Counted from the first letter of the stretch, positions 8,101-15,122 are shown. The stretch is DNA of 22,021 nucleotides from Prevotellaceae bacterium (GCA_031290755.1 JAITMY010000193.1:1-22021), one strand, 5' to 3'. The notes: generated from the letters alone by a model not told the origin. Program-made: numbers and translations.

Positions 8101-8258
8101 GGGTGGAGGTTTACAGCTTGCAGGGGGCGCTCGTGGGCACGTATGCAACCCCCAAGGGAGGTGTCGGGGGGCCGCTCACCATTGACATTTCGCACCTGCC
8201 GGCAGGCACCTACATTGTCAAGCTGGGCGGACAAACGGCGAAGATAGCTAAGCGCTGA
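5163..8258 (+). CDS. secreted Lys-C-like serine endopeptidase with GLUG repeats and T9SS sorting domain
   Basis: A 1031-residue protein, numbered from the ATG at 5163 (an in-frame ATG at 5148 would add five residues before the signal peptide). Signal peptide: about 1-22 (MTPKSIFLLLALLAAQRLPL). A trypsin-fold peptidase lies at about 195-470 with the full triad: H275 in LTAYHC, D330 in GGSDGALLRL and S422 in GSSGSPLF. The layout resembles lysyl endopeptidase (family S1), for example the Lys-C-like enzymes of Porphyromonas. Then comes an Ig/carboxypeptidase-regulatory-like stretch (about 490-570) and about five GLUG-type repeats (VGGLAGYA, VGGLVGYA, MGGVVGYA, SGGVVGYV, IGGIAGHV at about 682-830). 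The end, from about 956 (VHPNPVVNG to AGTYIVKLGG), is a T9SS type-A sorting domain, so the protein is probably exported and anchored at the cell surface or released. It has GC-rich codons, unlike the AT-rich genes upstream with which it overlaps by 4 bp. Confidence 0.88.
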   Translation: MTPKSIFLLLALLAAQRLPLRAQVSEGGTPPSFRYAKVLPRGRAMSAGATDTVALHIPFDVDSLRAADAAGEASGDLAPLNVAKDIAVNLGMANSGAWHVLENGQRVWQLTIKAPGAVATLLYYAECRIPRGGQLFVYSPDRAAVLGAYTSASNPAGGQFATDFVAGDVVTLEYAAPLGDTTSAEAAIRVEAVAYGYNHLHVQAMPVAESYGDALGCQVNVVCAEGDAWRREIDGTVRVTFRKTAANGGATALCSGAIVNNVRGDFTPYLLTAYHCISESDSSTFPQARVYFHYEYARCGDSYDNAAAPEAPTLVGAQLLVAIPQVGGSDGALLRLSSPIPASYGAYYCGWDATSTAHTGGGVNIHHPRGDVKKIATYSASLIHATWTSSAALGATNAHWRVASYSQTANGYSFPESGSSGSPLFNKDKRVVGTLTGGNTVSDCSKASTKHSSFGKLFYHWDRYSSRPDQQMKTYLDPDATGTTVVDGAYETATKVTVTFAVRDEQGNPIANATITLDSVAHAAGDYTFSNVSAPSSNASYMVAGEGYRPVAGAISIPTADFEVPVTLTATLLTGAGTARQPYLIADAEGLKELACFTGAKGLGQHFRLTADVELGGAPWAPLGAISDAFRGKLHGGGHRIKNMQLTAAAPSVGLFAALGAGACIDSLLIVGGRVQASEGAIYVGGLAGYASATADTIVVHACGSAVAISAGDNAGHVGGLVGYATSSGAVRITSCYSGGDISGYAASMGGVVGYATIGTSGAGSIAIADSYSEARITAQNNATPCYSGGVVGYVGGGAAGSSLTVSRCYAAGRMASQSAGARIGGIAGHVAGSGVAIGRSVAAQDTIATSYFLNRRLVASAGASAAYTLSSNYARADMVFCGGVVAAADAGASTLNGANKTLAALRTQATYKDSLAWDFGSVWAIREAQSYPLLQWQEEKVAPTPTTVEASSTPTLRVHPNPVVNGLLTVEWSAGGAQRVEVYSLQGALVGTYATPKGGVGGPLTIDISHLPAGTYIVKLGGQTAKIAKR

Positions 8259-8303
8259 TGGCAGCTGGCTACCGCCCCTGCGGGATGTGGGCAAGCGCAA
8301 TTT

Positions 8304-8615
8304 TTACAGTACGGCGCACGCCTTCCTTATTTCGCCCAGACGACTTGCCAACTTTTTATCATGGCTGACAGCTTGCATATTGTACTTTAGCTGCAATCGC
8401 ATAATCAATCCGGCGCTTATACCCAAAGCAGCCTCAAAAAGCATGGCCGTAGTAGGAGTAAGTGGGCGACGTTGATTTAGTATGTCATTCAATGCTTTGT
8501 ATGACATTCCCATTTGCTTTGCCAATAGCTGCTGCGATATTCCGCGGTATTCTATTTCGTCCTTGAGGACTTCGCCGGGGTGCGTAGGGGTAAACCCATA
8601 TCTTAAATTCCACAT
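8304..8615 (-). CDS. higA: HigA-type antitoxin, XRE helix-turn-helix
   Basis: A 103-residue DNA-binding antitoxin. It begins with the usual HigA/VapI-like TPTHPGEVLKDEIEYRGISQQLLAKQMGMS and has a helix-turn-helix at about residues 26-50 (QQLLAKQMGMSYKALNDILN). Family role: neutralises HigB and represses the operon. It lies 7 bp downstream of the toxin gene, the toxin-first order typical of higBA. It is AT-richer than the peptidase that converges on it. Confidence 0.88.
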   Translation of the reverse strand: MWNLRYGFTPTHPGEVLKDEIEYRGISQQLLAKQMGMSYKALNDILNQRRPLTPTTAMLFEAALGISAGLIMRLQLKYNMQAVSHDKKLASRLGEIRKACAVL

Positions 8616-8622
8616 GATTATT

Positions 8623-8940
8623 TCATTTATAATGATTTGACAATTCTACTATATTGCATATTATTACAACCGTTTCGGAAACTACGCTATTTGTGGTAAA
8701 CTCTACTCTGTATTTGTCATTTACTCTAACGGACTCTAAACCCTGCTTATCTCCTTTCAATGCTTCATAATGTAAGCCGTTGAATTGATATAATTCTTCT
8801 ACGTTCGCGGCGGATTCCAGAATATCAATTGTTTTTCGATATTTTGCCGCGACTTGAGGCTGAAAGCGATGTTTTTTATCCGTTGTTGTACCGGTTTCAT
8901 ACAGCTCAAGCAAATATGGTTTTTCAAAAACAATTTCCAT
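8623..8940 (-). CDS. higB: HigB-like toxin, RelE/ParE superfamily
   Basis: A 105-residue protein that starts MEIVFEKPYLLELYETG and ends VIICNIVELSNHYK, as in HigB-like RelE-superfamily toxins, which cleave mRNA on the ribosome. Supporting stretches are the central YQFNGLHYEALKGD and the basic VRVNDKYRVEF. The ATG at 8940 was preferred to 8961 because the promoter at 8959-8990 would start transcription near 8952. It is followed after 7 bp by the antitoxin gene. Confidence 0.85.
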   Translation of the reverse strand: MEIVFEKPYLLELYETGTTTDKKHRFQPQVAAKYRKTIDILESAANVEELYQFNGLHYEALKGDKQGLESVRVNDKYRVEFTTNSVVSETVVIICNIVELSNHYK

Positions 8941-8958
8941 GTTATTGTATTTTATATC

Positions 8959-8990
8959 CAAAGATAATGCTATTTTTTATCTTCCGCAAA
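8959..8990 (-). promoter_or_regulatory. promoter of higBA
   Basis: On the minus strand, TTTG (8990-8987), a 20-bp spacer and TATCTTTG (8966-8959), an ideal Bacteroidetes promoter. Transcription would begin about 12 nt before the higB ATG. Confidence 0.7.
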
Positions 8991-9037
8991 AAAAGAGGAT
9001 GTTTTTTCGGCTGATGGCGGCTGGCAAGAATATAAAA

Positions 9038-9052
9038 GTAACAATTTGTTAC
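9038..9052. promoter_or_regulatory. perfect 15-nt palindrome, possible operator
   Basis: GTAACAATTTGTTAC is a 7+1+7 perfect inverted repeat in the 365-bp gap between higB and the 149-residue gene. It lies about 50 bp upstream of the higBA -33 element and could be a regulator site for that operon or part of the control region for the plus-strand gene. No regulator is identified. Confidence 0.35.
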
Positions 9053-9058
9053 CTGCAT

Positions 9059-9106
9059 CGCCAAATTCATATCAAATCGTAAGTTTTTACGCCAAATTTA
9101 TGTCAA
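9059..9106. repeat. two 17-bp direct repeats, 31-bp period
   Basis: Copies at 9059-9075 and 9090-9106 (CGCCAAATTCATATCAA and CGCCAAATTTATGTCAA) match at 15 of 17 positions. The 31-bp period is close to three turns of DNA helix, as expected for paired binding sites of one regulator. They lie about 110 bp upstream of the -33 element of the gene at 9306. Confidence 0.45.
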
Positions 9107-9143
9107 TGTCTCAAATGAAGTTGCCTTCGGCATAATTTTTTCG

Positions 9144-9183
9144 TTGCAAAAGCTCAAAAGATAAAGATTTTTCTTAACTTCGT
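9144..9183 (+). repeat. conserved upstream block, copy 1
   Basis: A 40-bp block that recurs at 9814-9852 with one substitution and a small indel; the last 22 bp (TAAAGATTTTTCTTAACTTCGT) are identical apart from nothing visible. It ends 17 bp before the palindrome at 9201, in front of the promoter of the 149-residue gene. Probably part of a duplicated control region. Confidence 0.6.
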
Positions 9184-9200
9184 GCGCAGTCGTAATTAAA

Positions 9201-9220
9201 AATACCACAAACATGGTATT
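9201..9220. promoter_or_regulatory. palindromic operator-like site, copy 1
   Basis: AATACCA (9201-9207) and TGGTATT (9214-9220) form a perfect 7-bp inverted repeat with a 6-nt centre. Its last two bases are the first two of the -33 TTG. The same arrangement in the same register occurs at 9902-9921 before the SusC operon. A regulator bound here would touch RNA polymerase at the -33 region. Confidence 0.55.
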
Positions 9221-9249
9221 GATTATAAGAAAATATCGTTGTATCTTTG
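9219..9249 (+). promoter_or_regulatory. promoter of the 149-residue secreted protein
   Basis: TTG (9219-9221), 20-bp spacer, TATCTTTG (9242-9249). The expected start is near 9256, giving a leader of about 50 nt to the ATG at 9306. Confidence 0.7.
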
Positions 9250-9305
9250 TTTCGGATAAAAATAATTCATGTGAACTTTTGGACAACTAAAAAATTATAT
9301 GCACC

Positions 9306-9755
9306 ATGAAAACTCCTTTACGCTACGCTATGACTATGCTGATGGCGGCGGCTGTTTTTACGGCTAACGCCAGCGAGCCAACGCGGCCTACCGACAGCGT
9401 GGTGCAGGGTAAACCTGCCGCTGAATTTTACCTCTTAGCGCTTGAGCGCTCTGCCAAAAAATATAATGGTGAGCGCGTGCTGTTCGGAAAAGAAGTAGCG
9501 TATGAATATGGAATATCGGATGCAACCTATGCAGTTTTGGAGGTTTTTATTGACAGCCTCAACGCAAGGCTTAGCCGGCCACGAGCCGGTTTTTTCGAAC
9601 AAGATGCTATGGTAACTCCTCTTTCGCCCGGGCAGCTGAAAAAGATGCTCCCTTTAGCGCCGCCGGAGGAGGTGGAAAAGGGACTATGGGTGCTTTATGA
9701 CGGCGAGCTATACAAAAAGGTAGATACCCGCGGCTACCGCCAGCCGGTGAAGTAG
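9306..9755 (+). CDS. small secreted protein of unknown function
   Basis: A 149-residue protein I do not recognise. Residues 1-22 form a signal peptide (MKTPLRYAMTMLMAAAVFTA, then NAS), so it is exported. The mature part is soluble-looking, with GKPAAEFYLLALERSAKKY near its N-terminus, a central FGKEVAYEYGISDATYAVLEVFIDSL, and a C-terminus ending EKGLWVLYDGELYKKV. No cysteine is present after the signal peptide, so it is not a lipoprotein. Its control region is a near copy of the one in front of the SusC operon, so it is probably co-regulated with that uptake system. It could be an accessory or substrate-side protein, but this is inference. Confidence 0.7.
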   Translation: MKTPLRYAMTMLMAAAVFTANASEPTRPTDSVVQGKPAAEFYLLALERSAKKYNGERVLFGKEVAYEYGISDATYAVLEVFIDSLNARLSRPRAGFFEQDAMVTPLSPGQLKKMLPLAPPEEVEKGLWVLYDGELYKKVDTRGYRQPVK

Positions 9756-9813
9756 ATAAGCGCAACTGCCAAAACTCAGAGTAGTAAAACCCGCAGCTGG
9801 CAAAAAATTTTCC

Positions 9814-9852
9814 TTGCAGAAGCTCAAAGTTAAAGATTTTTCTTAACTTCGT
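9814..9852 (+). repeat. conserved upstream block, copy 2
   Basis: Second copy of the block at 9144-9183, here 39 bp. It ends 49 bp before the palindrome at 9902, against 17 bp in copy 1; the 32-bp difference is about three helical turns, which would keep any bound factors on the same face. Confidence 0.6.
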
Positions 9853-9901
9853 CGGCTTATACGGTTCGTAATGGTAAAGGAACTATAAGAATGATTCGAA
9901 A

Positions 9902-9921
9902 AATACCGCATTTGTGGTATT
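9902..9921. promoter_or_regulatory. palindromic operator-like site, copy 2
   Basis: AATACC (9902-9907) and GGTATT (9916-9921) are inverted with inner bases also mostly complementary (one G-T pair). The site is 20 bp long and its end overlaps the -33 TTG, exactly as in copy 1 at 9201-9220. Confidence 0.55.
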
Positions 9922-9950
9922 GTGGGCTGTTGTTTTCGTGCCTACCTTTG
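9920..9950 (+). promoter_or_regulatory. promoter of the SusC/SusD operon
   Basis: TTG (9920-9922), 20-bp spacer, TACCTTTG (9943-9950). The predicted start near 9955-9957 gives a leader of about 200 nt before the SusC-like ATG at 10155. Confidence 0.7.
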
Positions 9951-9953
9951 CAG

Positions 9954-10075
9954 CCTTCGTGTGAAGAAAACGAAGGAGGATAGTTTACTGCAAAGTTGTA
10001 TATAGTAAACGAGCATTTTTTTTACACACATTTAACACCTAAAACCACAGGCTAACTACCTGTGGTTTTTTATTT
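9954..10075 (+). ncRNA. structured leader RNA or small RNA before the SusC-like gene
   Basis: Three stem-loops follow the promoter in order: 9954-9976 (CCTTCGT/ACGAAGG, 7 bp), 9983-10010 (GTTTACT/AGTAAAC, 7 bp, followed by a run of eight T at 10016-10023), and 10041-10069, a terminator hairpin. The whole would be a transcript of about 115-120 nt. It does not match a riboswitch class I can recognise. It could be an attenuation leader of the uptake operon or a separate small RNA. Confidence 0.5.
10041..10075 (+). terminator. intrinsic terminator or attenuator upstream of the SusC-like gene
   Basis: An 11-bp perfect stem (10041-10051 with 10059-10069), 7-nt loop and T-rich tail TTTTTTATTTT. It lies between the only recognisable promoter and the SusC-like start codon, so the operon should require read-through. 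The GTG at 10062 that opens the long reading frame is inside this stem, which argues against it being the start. Confidence 0.75.
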
Positions 10076-10154
10076 TGCATATTCTTCAACTTGTCTAACT
10101 AAAACCCTCCTATATAAGTGGCAACATATAATAAGTAGAAGAAACGTTTTCTTC

Positions 10155-13100
10155 ATGCTCAGCCTTCCGGTAGCGCTAACGCTGCTGCCGGGGAGGCTTT
10201 TCGCGCAGGAGCCGGAGAAGAAGCAGCTCCTCATTATCGGCAGGGTGGTGGATACCCGCAGCAACCCCCTTGCGGGCGTGTCGGTAAGCGTTAAAGGCTC
10301 CACCGTGGGCACCATCACCGACGAGAAGGGCGCTTTTATGCTCTACGCCGAAATCTCCCCAAAAACGGTGCTGCTGCTCAAGCAGCTGGGCTTAGCGCCG
10401 CTGGAGGTGCGACCCCACGACCGCCCCCAGCACGGCCAGTGGACTATCACCATGCACGAGGCCGAGCACAGCGTGGACGAGGTGGTAGTTACCGGCTACC
10501 AGAACATCAAAAAGAACGAGCTTACCGGCTCCATTAAGCAGGTGAAGGCCATTGAAATTATGCAGGCCGGCAAAATGTCCATTGACCAGATGCTGGCGGG
10601 GCAGGTGGCGGGCATGATGGTGCTCACCGAGTCCGGCGAGCCAAGCGCCACCGCCAAAATCCGCATACGCGGCACCTCGTCTATTTTGAGCAGCAAGGCG
10701 CCGCTGTGGGTGCTGGACGGCATCATCCTTGACGACCCCGTGGAGATTGACCACTCCGCGCTCAGCAGCGACGACGCCGCCTACCTCATCGGCAATGCCA
10801 TTGCCGGCATCAACCCGCAGGACATTGAGAGCATCAACGTGCTCAAGGATGCCGCCGCCACCGCCCTCTACGGCGTGCGGGCCGCCAACGGCGTGATTGT
10901 GGTAACCACCAAAAAAGGCCGCGAGGGGCCGCCAAGGGTTTCCTACAGCGGTAACGTCTCCGTCAACCGCCGCGAGTACTACGACGAGCTGAACCTGATG
11001 GACGCCGCCGAGAGGGTACAGTTTTCGCAGGAAATCATAGACGCCCGCCTGCACTACGACCGCTCCACAAAAGACGTAGGCCTCGAAGGGCTGCTCTACC
11101 AGCGGGGCGTGAAAGGCGTGTTTGAGGGCAGGGACATCCTCAACCAGCGCGACTTTGATGCGGCGCTGAGCAAGATGGTTAACCGCAACACCGACTGGTA
11201 CGACATCCTATTCCGCAACTCGCTGAGCCATAACCATACCGTTAACCTCAGCGGCGGCAACGAAACCACCACCTACTACACCTCGCTGGGCTACAACAGC
11301 ACGCAGGGAACGGCCATTGGCAGCGAGAGCGAGCGCTACACCGCAATGGTGAAGCTCAACACGTGGTTCAACAAAAATCTCTACGTCAACTTTCAGATGA
11401 ACGGCTCGATAACCGACAACGCGGGCTTTTACGGCGGGGTGAACCCCAGCACCTTTGCGCGTACCACCTCGCGCGCCCTGCCCCTCTACAACTCCGACGG
11501 CTCCCTCTACTTCTACGAAAGCGACATTGCCGCAAGCAGCCTCATCGACCCCATTACCGACCCCATTGTCATCAACTACCTCAACGAGCTGGCCGAAACT
11601 GGCTCGGAAGGGAAGGTTACGACGCTCACGGCCAAGCTGGACACGCGGTGGAACATCTGGGACAAGCTGCGCTGGGAGTTTTCCGGCTCGGTGGCAAGCC
11701 AGCAATCCGAGCAAGGCTCGTGGGCTACGGAGTACTCGCACGCGGCGGCAATGGTGAGGGGCTACAACTACGGCGAGGTTGAACCCGGCTCTAAGTCCGA
11801 AGAAGTATCGAAGCTGCCCTACGGCGGCATCTTCTCAAGCAGCAACGCCAAAACCGTGTCGTACACGCTGCGCAACCAGCTGGGCTACGAAAAAGAGCTG
11901 GTGCAAAACCACGTAGTGAGCCTGCTGGCCACCTCCGAAATCCGTAGCACCGTGGCCTCCGGCTACTCGAACACCGCCTACGGCTGGCGCAAAGACCGCG
12001 GCTCGCTGGTGTCGCCGCTGGTGCAGGCGGGCAACTGGGAAGCCATAGCGAAGGCCGGCCCGCTCACCCCCACCATCACCGACAACGTGAAAAACTACGT
12101 GTCGTGGCTGGGCTTTGCCTCCTACGCCTACAAGGGAAAGGCCATGATTAACGGCAACCTCCGCATGGACGGCTCCAACCAGTTTGGCGACAACCCCAAG
12201 TTCCGCTTCCTCCCCGTGTGGTCGGTGTCGGGGCGATACATCCTCACCGAAGAAAGCTTTTTGAAGGACAACTCCGTGCTGTCCTACTTCGCGCTACGCG
12301 CCTCCTACGGCTTGCAGGGTAACGTGGACGGCAACACCTCGCCCGACCTCGTAGCCCAGCTGGAAAAGTACGACATCAAGCGCCACTTCGACCAGTCCAC
12401 CATTTCCATGCTCCCCAACCCCGACCTGCGCTGGGAAAAAGTGCAGGCGTATAACGTCGGCTTCGACTTTTCGCTGTGGGACAAGCGCATTGGCGGCACC
12501 GTGGACGCCTACCACAAGCTGACCACCGACGCCCTGTCGTCCACCCGTGTGTCGCAGGTTAACGGCATCCTCTCGCAAAAAATCAACGCCAGCGAAATAT
12601 CCAACTCCGGCGTAGAGATAGACCTTACCGCCTTCCCCATACGCACCAAAAATTGGGAGCTGAGCGTAGGCCTTATCTACTCCTACAACTGGAACAAGTT
12701 GCTTAAAGTCAACGAATTGATTGGCAAAAAGTTGGAAGACAAGGAGATTTTAATGGCCAGCAAGATAGCCGGCAACGGGCTGGTGGTAGGGCAGCCGCTC
12801 AACGTGCTCTACGCCTACCACTATGCCTACTTAGACCCCGCCACCGGCCTGCCCATATTCTACGACAACGGCAGCACCTCCTGGCAGGCAGCCGACGGCA
12901 CCGTTTACCCCAACTACTACGTCTCCAGAGAAACGGTTGACCTTGTGGCCGTAGGCGTTACCCAGCCCCCCAGCTCCGGCGGCATCAACATCAGCCTCCG
13001 GTACAAAGGGTTTACCCTGCGCAGCAACCTCACCTACTCGCTGGGCGCCGTGAAGCGCCTGCCAAGCCTCTACAACAGCAGCACCGTGTTTAGCCTCTTC

Positions 13101-13505
13101 GACCCCGTCAGAAACGTGTCGCGCGACTACATCAACCGCTGGCAACAGCCCGGCGACGAGGCCCACACCAACCTGCCCGTCCTCTACGACTCGGAAACCT
13201 ACACCAACCTGCCCCAGCAAACGCTCAACGTGGGCAAATGGAGGGGGATTGTCCTGTACGACAGGGCCGACATCCGCGTGGTATCCACCGACAACATCCG
13301 GATGGGCAGCCTGTCGCTCTCCTACATCTTTCCGGACGAGATGCTCAAGCCCCTACGAATTTCGGGGCTGATGCTCATGGCGCAGGCCACCAACCTGTTC
13401 CTGCTTGCCCACGAGGAGTGGCACGGCTTCGACCCCGAGCAAGGCGCCAGCGCCAACAGCCCGCTGCCCAAAACCTTTACGCTTAGCTTGAACATTAACT
13501 TTTAG
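10155..13505 (+). CDS. SusC/RagA-like TonB-dependent outer-membrane transporter
   Basis: A 1116-residue protein if it starts at the ATG at 10155. Signal peptide to about 18 (ending RLFA-QEP). A carboxypeptidase-regulatory-like domain follows (about 24-100, IGRVVDTRSNPLAGVSVSVKG), then the TonB-box region DEVVVTGYQ (108-116), the plug domain (about 117-260, with LAGQVAGMMV, IRIRGTSS, PLWVLDGIIL and VLKDAAATALYGVRAANGVI), and a beta-barrel to the terminal phenylalanine (LSLNINF). Family role: TonB-powered import of glycans or peptides with a SusD-like lid. The SusD-like gene follows after 3 bp. The start is uncertain: the basic SRRN stretch expected at the start of a signal peptide lies in frame just upstream of this ATG, without an ATG, GTG or TTG to include it short of 10062. 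Confidence 0.9.
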   Translation: MLSLPVALTLLPGRLFAQEPEKKQLLIIGRVVDTRSNPLAGVSVSVKGSTVGTITDEKGAFMLYAEISPKTVLLLKQLGLAPLEVRPHDRPQHGQWTITMHEAEHSVDEVVVTGYQNIKKNELTGSIKQVKAIEIMQAGKMSIDQMLAGQVAGMMVLTESGEPSATAKIRIRGTSSILSSKAPLWVLDGIILDDPVEIDHSALSSDDAAYLIGNAIAGINPQDIESINVLKDAAATALYGVRAANGVIVVTTKKGREGPPRVSYSGNVSVNRREYYDELNLMDAAERVQFSQEIIDARLHYDRSTKDVGLEGLLYQRGVKGVFEGRDILNQRDFDAALSKMVNRNTDWYDILFRNSLSHNHTVNLSGGNETTTYYTSLGYNSTQGTAIGSESERYTAMVKLNTWFNKNLYVNFQMNGSITDNAGFYGGVNPSTFARTTSRALPLYNSDGSLYFYESDIAASSLIDPITDPIVINYLNELAETGSEGKVTTLTAKLDTRWNIWDKLRWEFSGSVASQQSEQGSWATEYSHAAAMVRGYNYGEVEPGSKSEEVSKLPYGGIFSSSNAKTVSYTLRNQLGYEKELVQNHVVSLLATSEIRSTVASGYSNTAYGWRKDRGSLVSPLVQAGNWEAIAKAGPLTPTITDNVKNYVSWLGFASYAYKGKAMINGNLRMDGSNQFGDNPKFRFLPVWSVSGRYILTEESFLKDNSVLSYFALRASYGLQGNVDGNTSPDLVAQLEKYDIKRHFDQSTISMLPNPDLRWEKVQAYNVGFDFSLWDKRIGGTVDAYHKLTTDALSSTRVSQVNGILSQKINASEISNSGVEIDLTAFPIRTKNWELSVGLIYSYNWNKLLKVNELIGKKLEDKEILMASKIAGNGLVVGQPLNVLYAYHYAYLDPATGLPIFYDNGSTSWQAADGTVYPNYYVSRETVDLVAVGVTQPPSSGGINISLRYKGFTLRSNLTYSLGAVKRLPSLYNSSTVFSLFDPVRNVSRDYINRWQQPGDEAHTNLPVLYDSETYTNLPQQTLNVGKWRGIVLYDRADIRVVSTDNIRMGSLSLSYIFPDEMLKPLRISGLMLMAQATNLFLLAHEEWHGFDPEQGASANSPLPKTFTLSLNINF

Positions 13506-13508
13506 CCT

Positions 13509-15122
13509 ATGAACGCTGAACTGAAATATAAGCTCCTTACCCTCGCGCTCCCGCTGTTTGGCTTGGCGGGATGTAGCGACTTTCTGGAGCGCTCGGCGCA
13601 AGACCTGATCATCCCCCAAACTGCCCTGCACTACAAAGAGCTGCTGCAAGGTGAGGGGTACTTCGCGGAGATGTCGGGGTACACTTACGACAACTACCTC
13701 TTTGTGATGCTTATGACCGACGACGTGGAGTACGTTAACGTGCTCACCGACGAGGCGGACATCCCCCCCTACTGGCTACAGGAGACTTCCGGTAAAACGC
13801 TCGAATTCAGCAATGTGGAGACTTACGCCTCCTGCTACCGCTGGGATGCCGACATTGAGGCCACCGAACAGGTGGAGGACAAGGCCTACTACGGCCTCTA
13901 CCGGCAGGCTATGGTGGCCAACATCTGCCTCGAAGGCGCCGAAACCTGCGAGGGCACGCGCGAGCAAAAGCAAAGCCTCAAGGGGCAGGCCGCCTTTAGC
14001 CGTGCCTTTGCCTACTTTATGCTGGCCAACCTCTACGCCAAGCCCTACGCCTCGGCGCTACACGGCAAAACCGACCCCAACGAGCTCTGCGTGCCCATCA
14101 AGCCCAACTCCACGCCCACCCTCGAAACCTTTAGCAGGGCTACCATAGGGCAGGTGTGGGGGCAGATAGCGAGCGACATCGACACCGCCCTCGCTAACCT
14201 AAAGGACAAGACCATCCTGAACCGCTACGAAATCCGCTACCCGGCCGCCCTCGTGCTCGCCATGCGCATTGCGCTCTACATGGAGGACTGGGACAAGGTG
14301 ATTGCCTGCGGCGAAGAGTTTGTCGGCTTGGGGATGTACCCCCTTCAGGACATCAGCACGCGCACCACCTCCGGCCCCAAGCAAACCCCCGAAAACGAAG
14401 ACCCCGTGCTCAAGTTCATCAACACGGACAACAGCGAGGTGGCATGGTGCTTTGGACATACCTCCAGCGATATTTACAGCTTCATGCTGCTACCCTACAC
14501 CTCCATTAACACCTACGTCAAGTACCTCCGCACCTCGTCGCTGGGCGAAGGAAGCATTATCCGGCAGTACGAGGAGGGCGACTGCCGCCTGTCCTACTGG
14601 TTCTACGCCCCCCTCAAGGCTGCGATCGACCTCCCAACGCTCTACTGCGACTACCTCACCTGCAAGTACTACCACAACACCAAGGACTCCCAGCACGAGC
14701 TTGGCAATGAATTTGCCTTTCGCACCGGCGAGGTCATCGTGTCGCTGGCCGAGGCCTACGCCCGCAAGCCCCAGCCCGAACCCTACAAGGCCATTCAGCT
14801 GCTCAACGAGCTGCGCCGCAAGCGCTTTACGGCGGCCAGCTACCAAGACCTCACGGCGGCCAGCTTTGCGCCGCAAGCGCTGGTGGAGTTTGTGTGGAGC
14901 GAGCGCCGCCGCGAGCTTTGCTTCGAGGAGCTGCACCGCTGGTGGGACCTGCGCCGCACCACCCAGCCCCGCCTTGAGCACCGCTGGCGCAACAACACCA
15001 AGTACGTCCTCGATGAGGGAGACCCAGCCTACGTGCTCAACTTCCCCGCCGCAGAGCTGAGCTTTAACGGCGCACAGCTGGTGCCCAACGTCCGCCCAAA
15101 CCGACCTGAGCTGGCGCAGTAG
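13509..15122 (+). CDS. SusD/RagB-like surface lipoprotein
   Basis: A 537-residue lipoprotein, with lipobox LAGC and acylated C22. It starts CSDFLERSAQDLI, as SusD proteins usually do (CxdfLd...). The helical TPR-like half includes KGQAAFSRAFAYFMLANLYAKPY (about 157-179), typical of the SusD core, and the C-terminal part contains ELRRKRF and VEFVWSERRRELCFEELHRWWDLRR, another family signature. Family role: surface substrate-binding lid of the SusC barrel. It follows the SusC-like gene by 3 bp and is surely co-transcribed. Substrate cannot be read from the sequence. Confidence 0.92.
   Translation: MNAELKYKLLTLALPLFGLAGCSDFLERSAQDLIIPQTALHYKELLQGEGYFAEMSGYTYDNYLFVMLMTDDVEYVNVLTDEADIPPYWLQETSGKTLEFSNVETYASCYRWDADIEATEQVEDKAYYGLYRQAMVANICLEGAETCEGTREQKQSLKGQAAFSRAFAYFMLANLYAKPYASALHGKTDPNELCVPIKPNSTPTLETFSRATIGQVWGQIASDIDTALANLKDKTILNRYEIRYPAALVLAMRIALYMEDWDKVIACGEEFVGLGMYPLQDISTRTTSGPKQTPENEDPVLKFINTDNSEVAWCFGHTSSDIYSFMLLPYTSINTYVKYLRTSSLGEGSIIRQYEEGDCRLSYWFYAPLKAAIDLPTLYCDYLTCKYYHNTKDSQHELGNEFAFRTGEVIVSLAEAYARKPQPEPYKAIQLLNELRRKRFTAASYQDLTAASFAPQALVEFVWSERRRELCFEELHRWWDLRRTTQPRLEHRWRNNTKYVLDEGDPAYVLNFPAAELSFNGAQLVPNVRPNRPELAQ

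Noticed and set aside
9098..9286. 62-codon minus-strand ORF between higB and the secreted gene
   Set aside because: It lies over the promoter, palindrome and conserved block of the plus-strand gene and has no recognisable features.
10062..10154. Upstream GTG start for the SusC-like gene
   Set aside because: The GTG is within a terminator stem and would put about 31 non-signal residues in front of the signal peptide.
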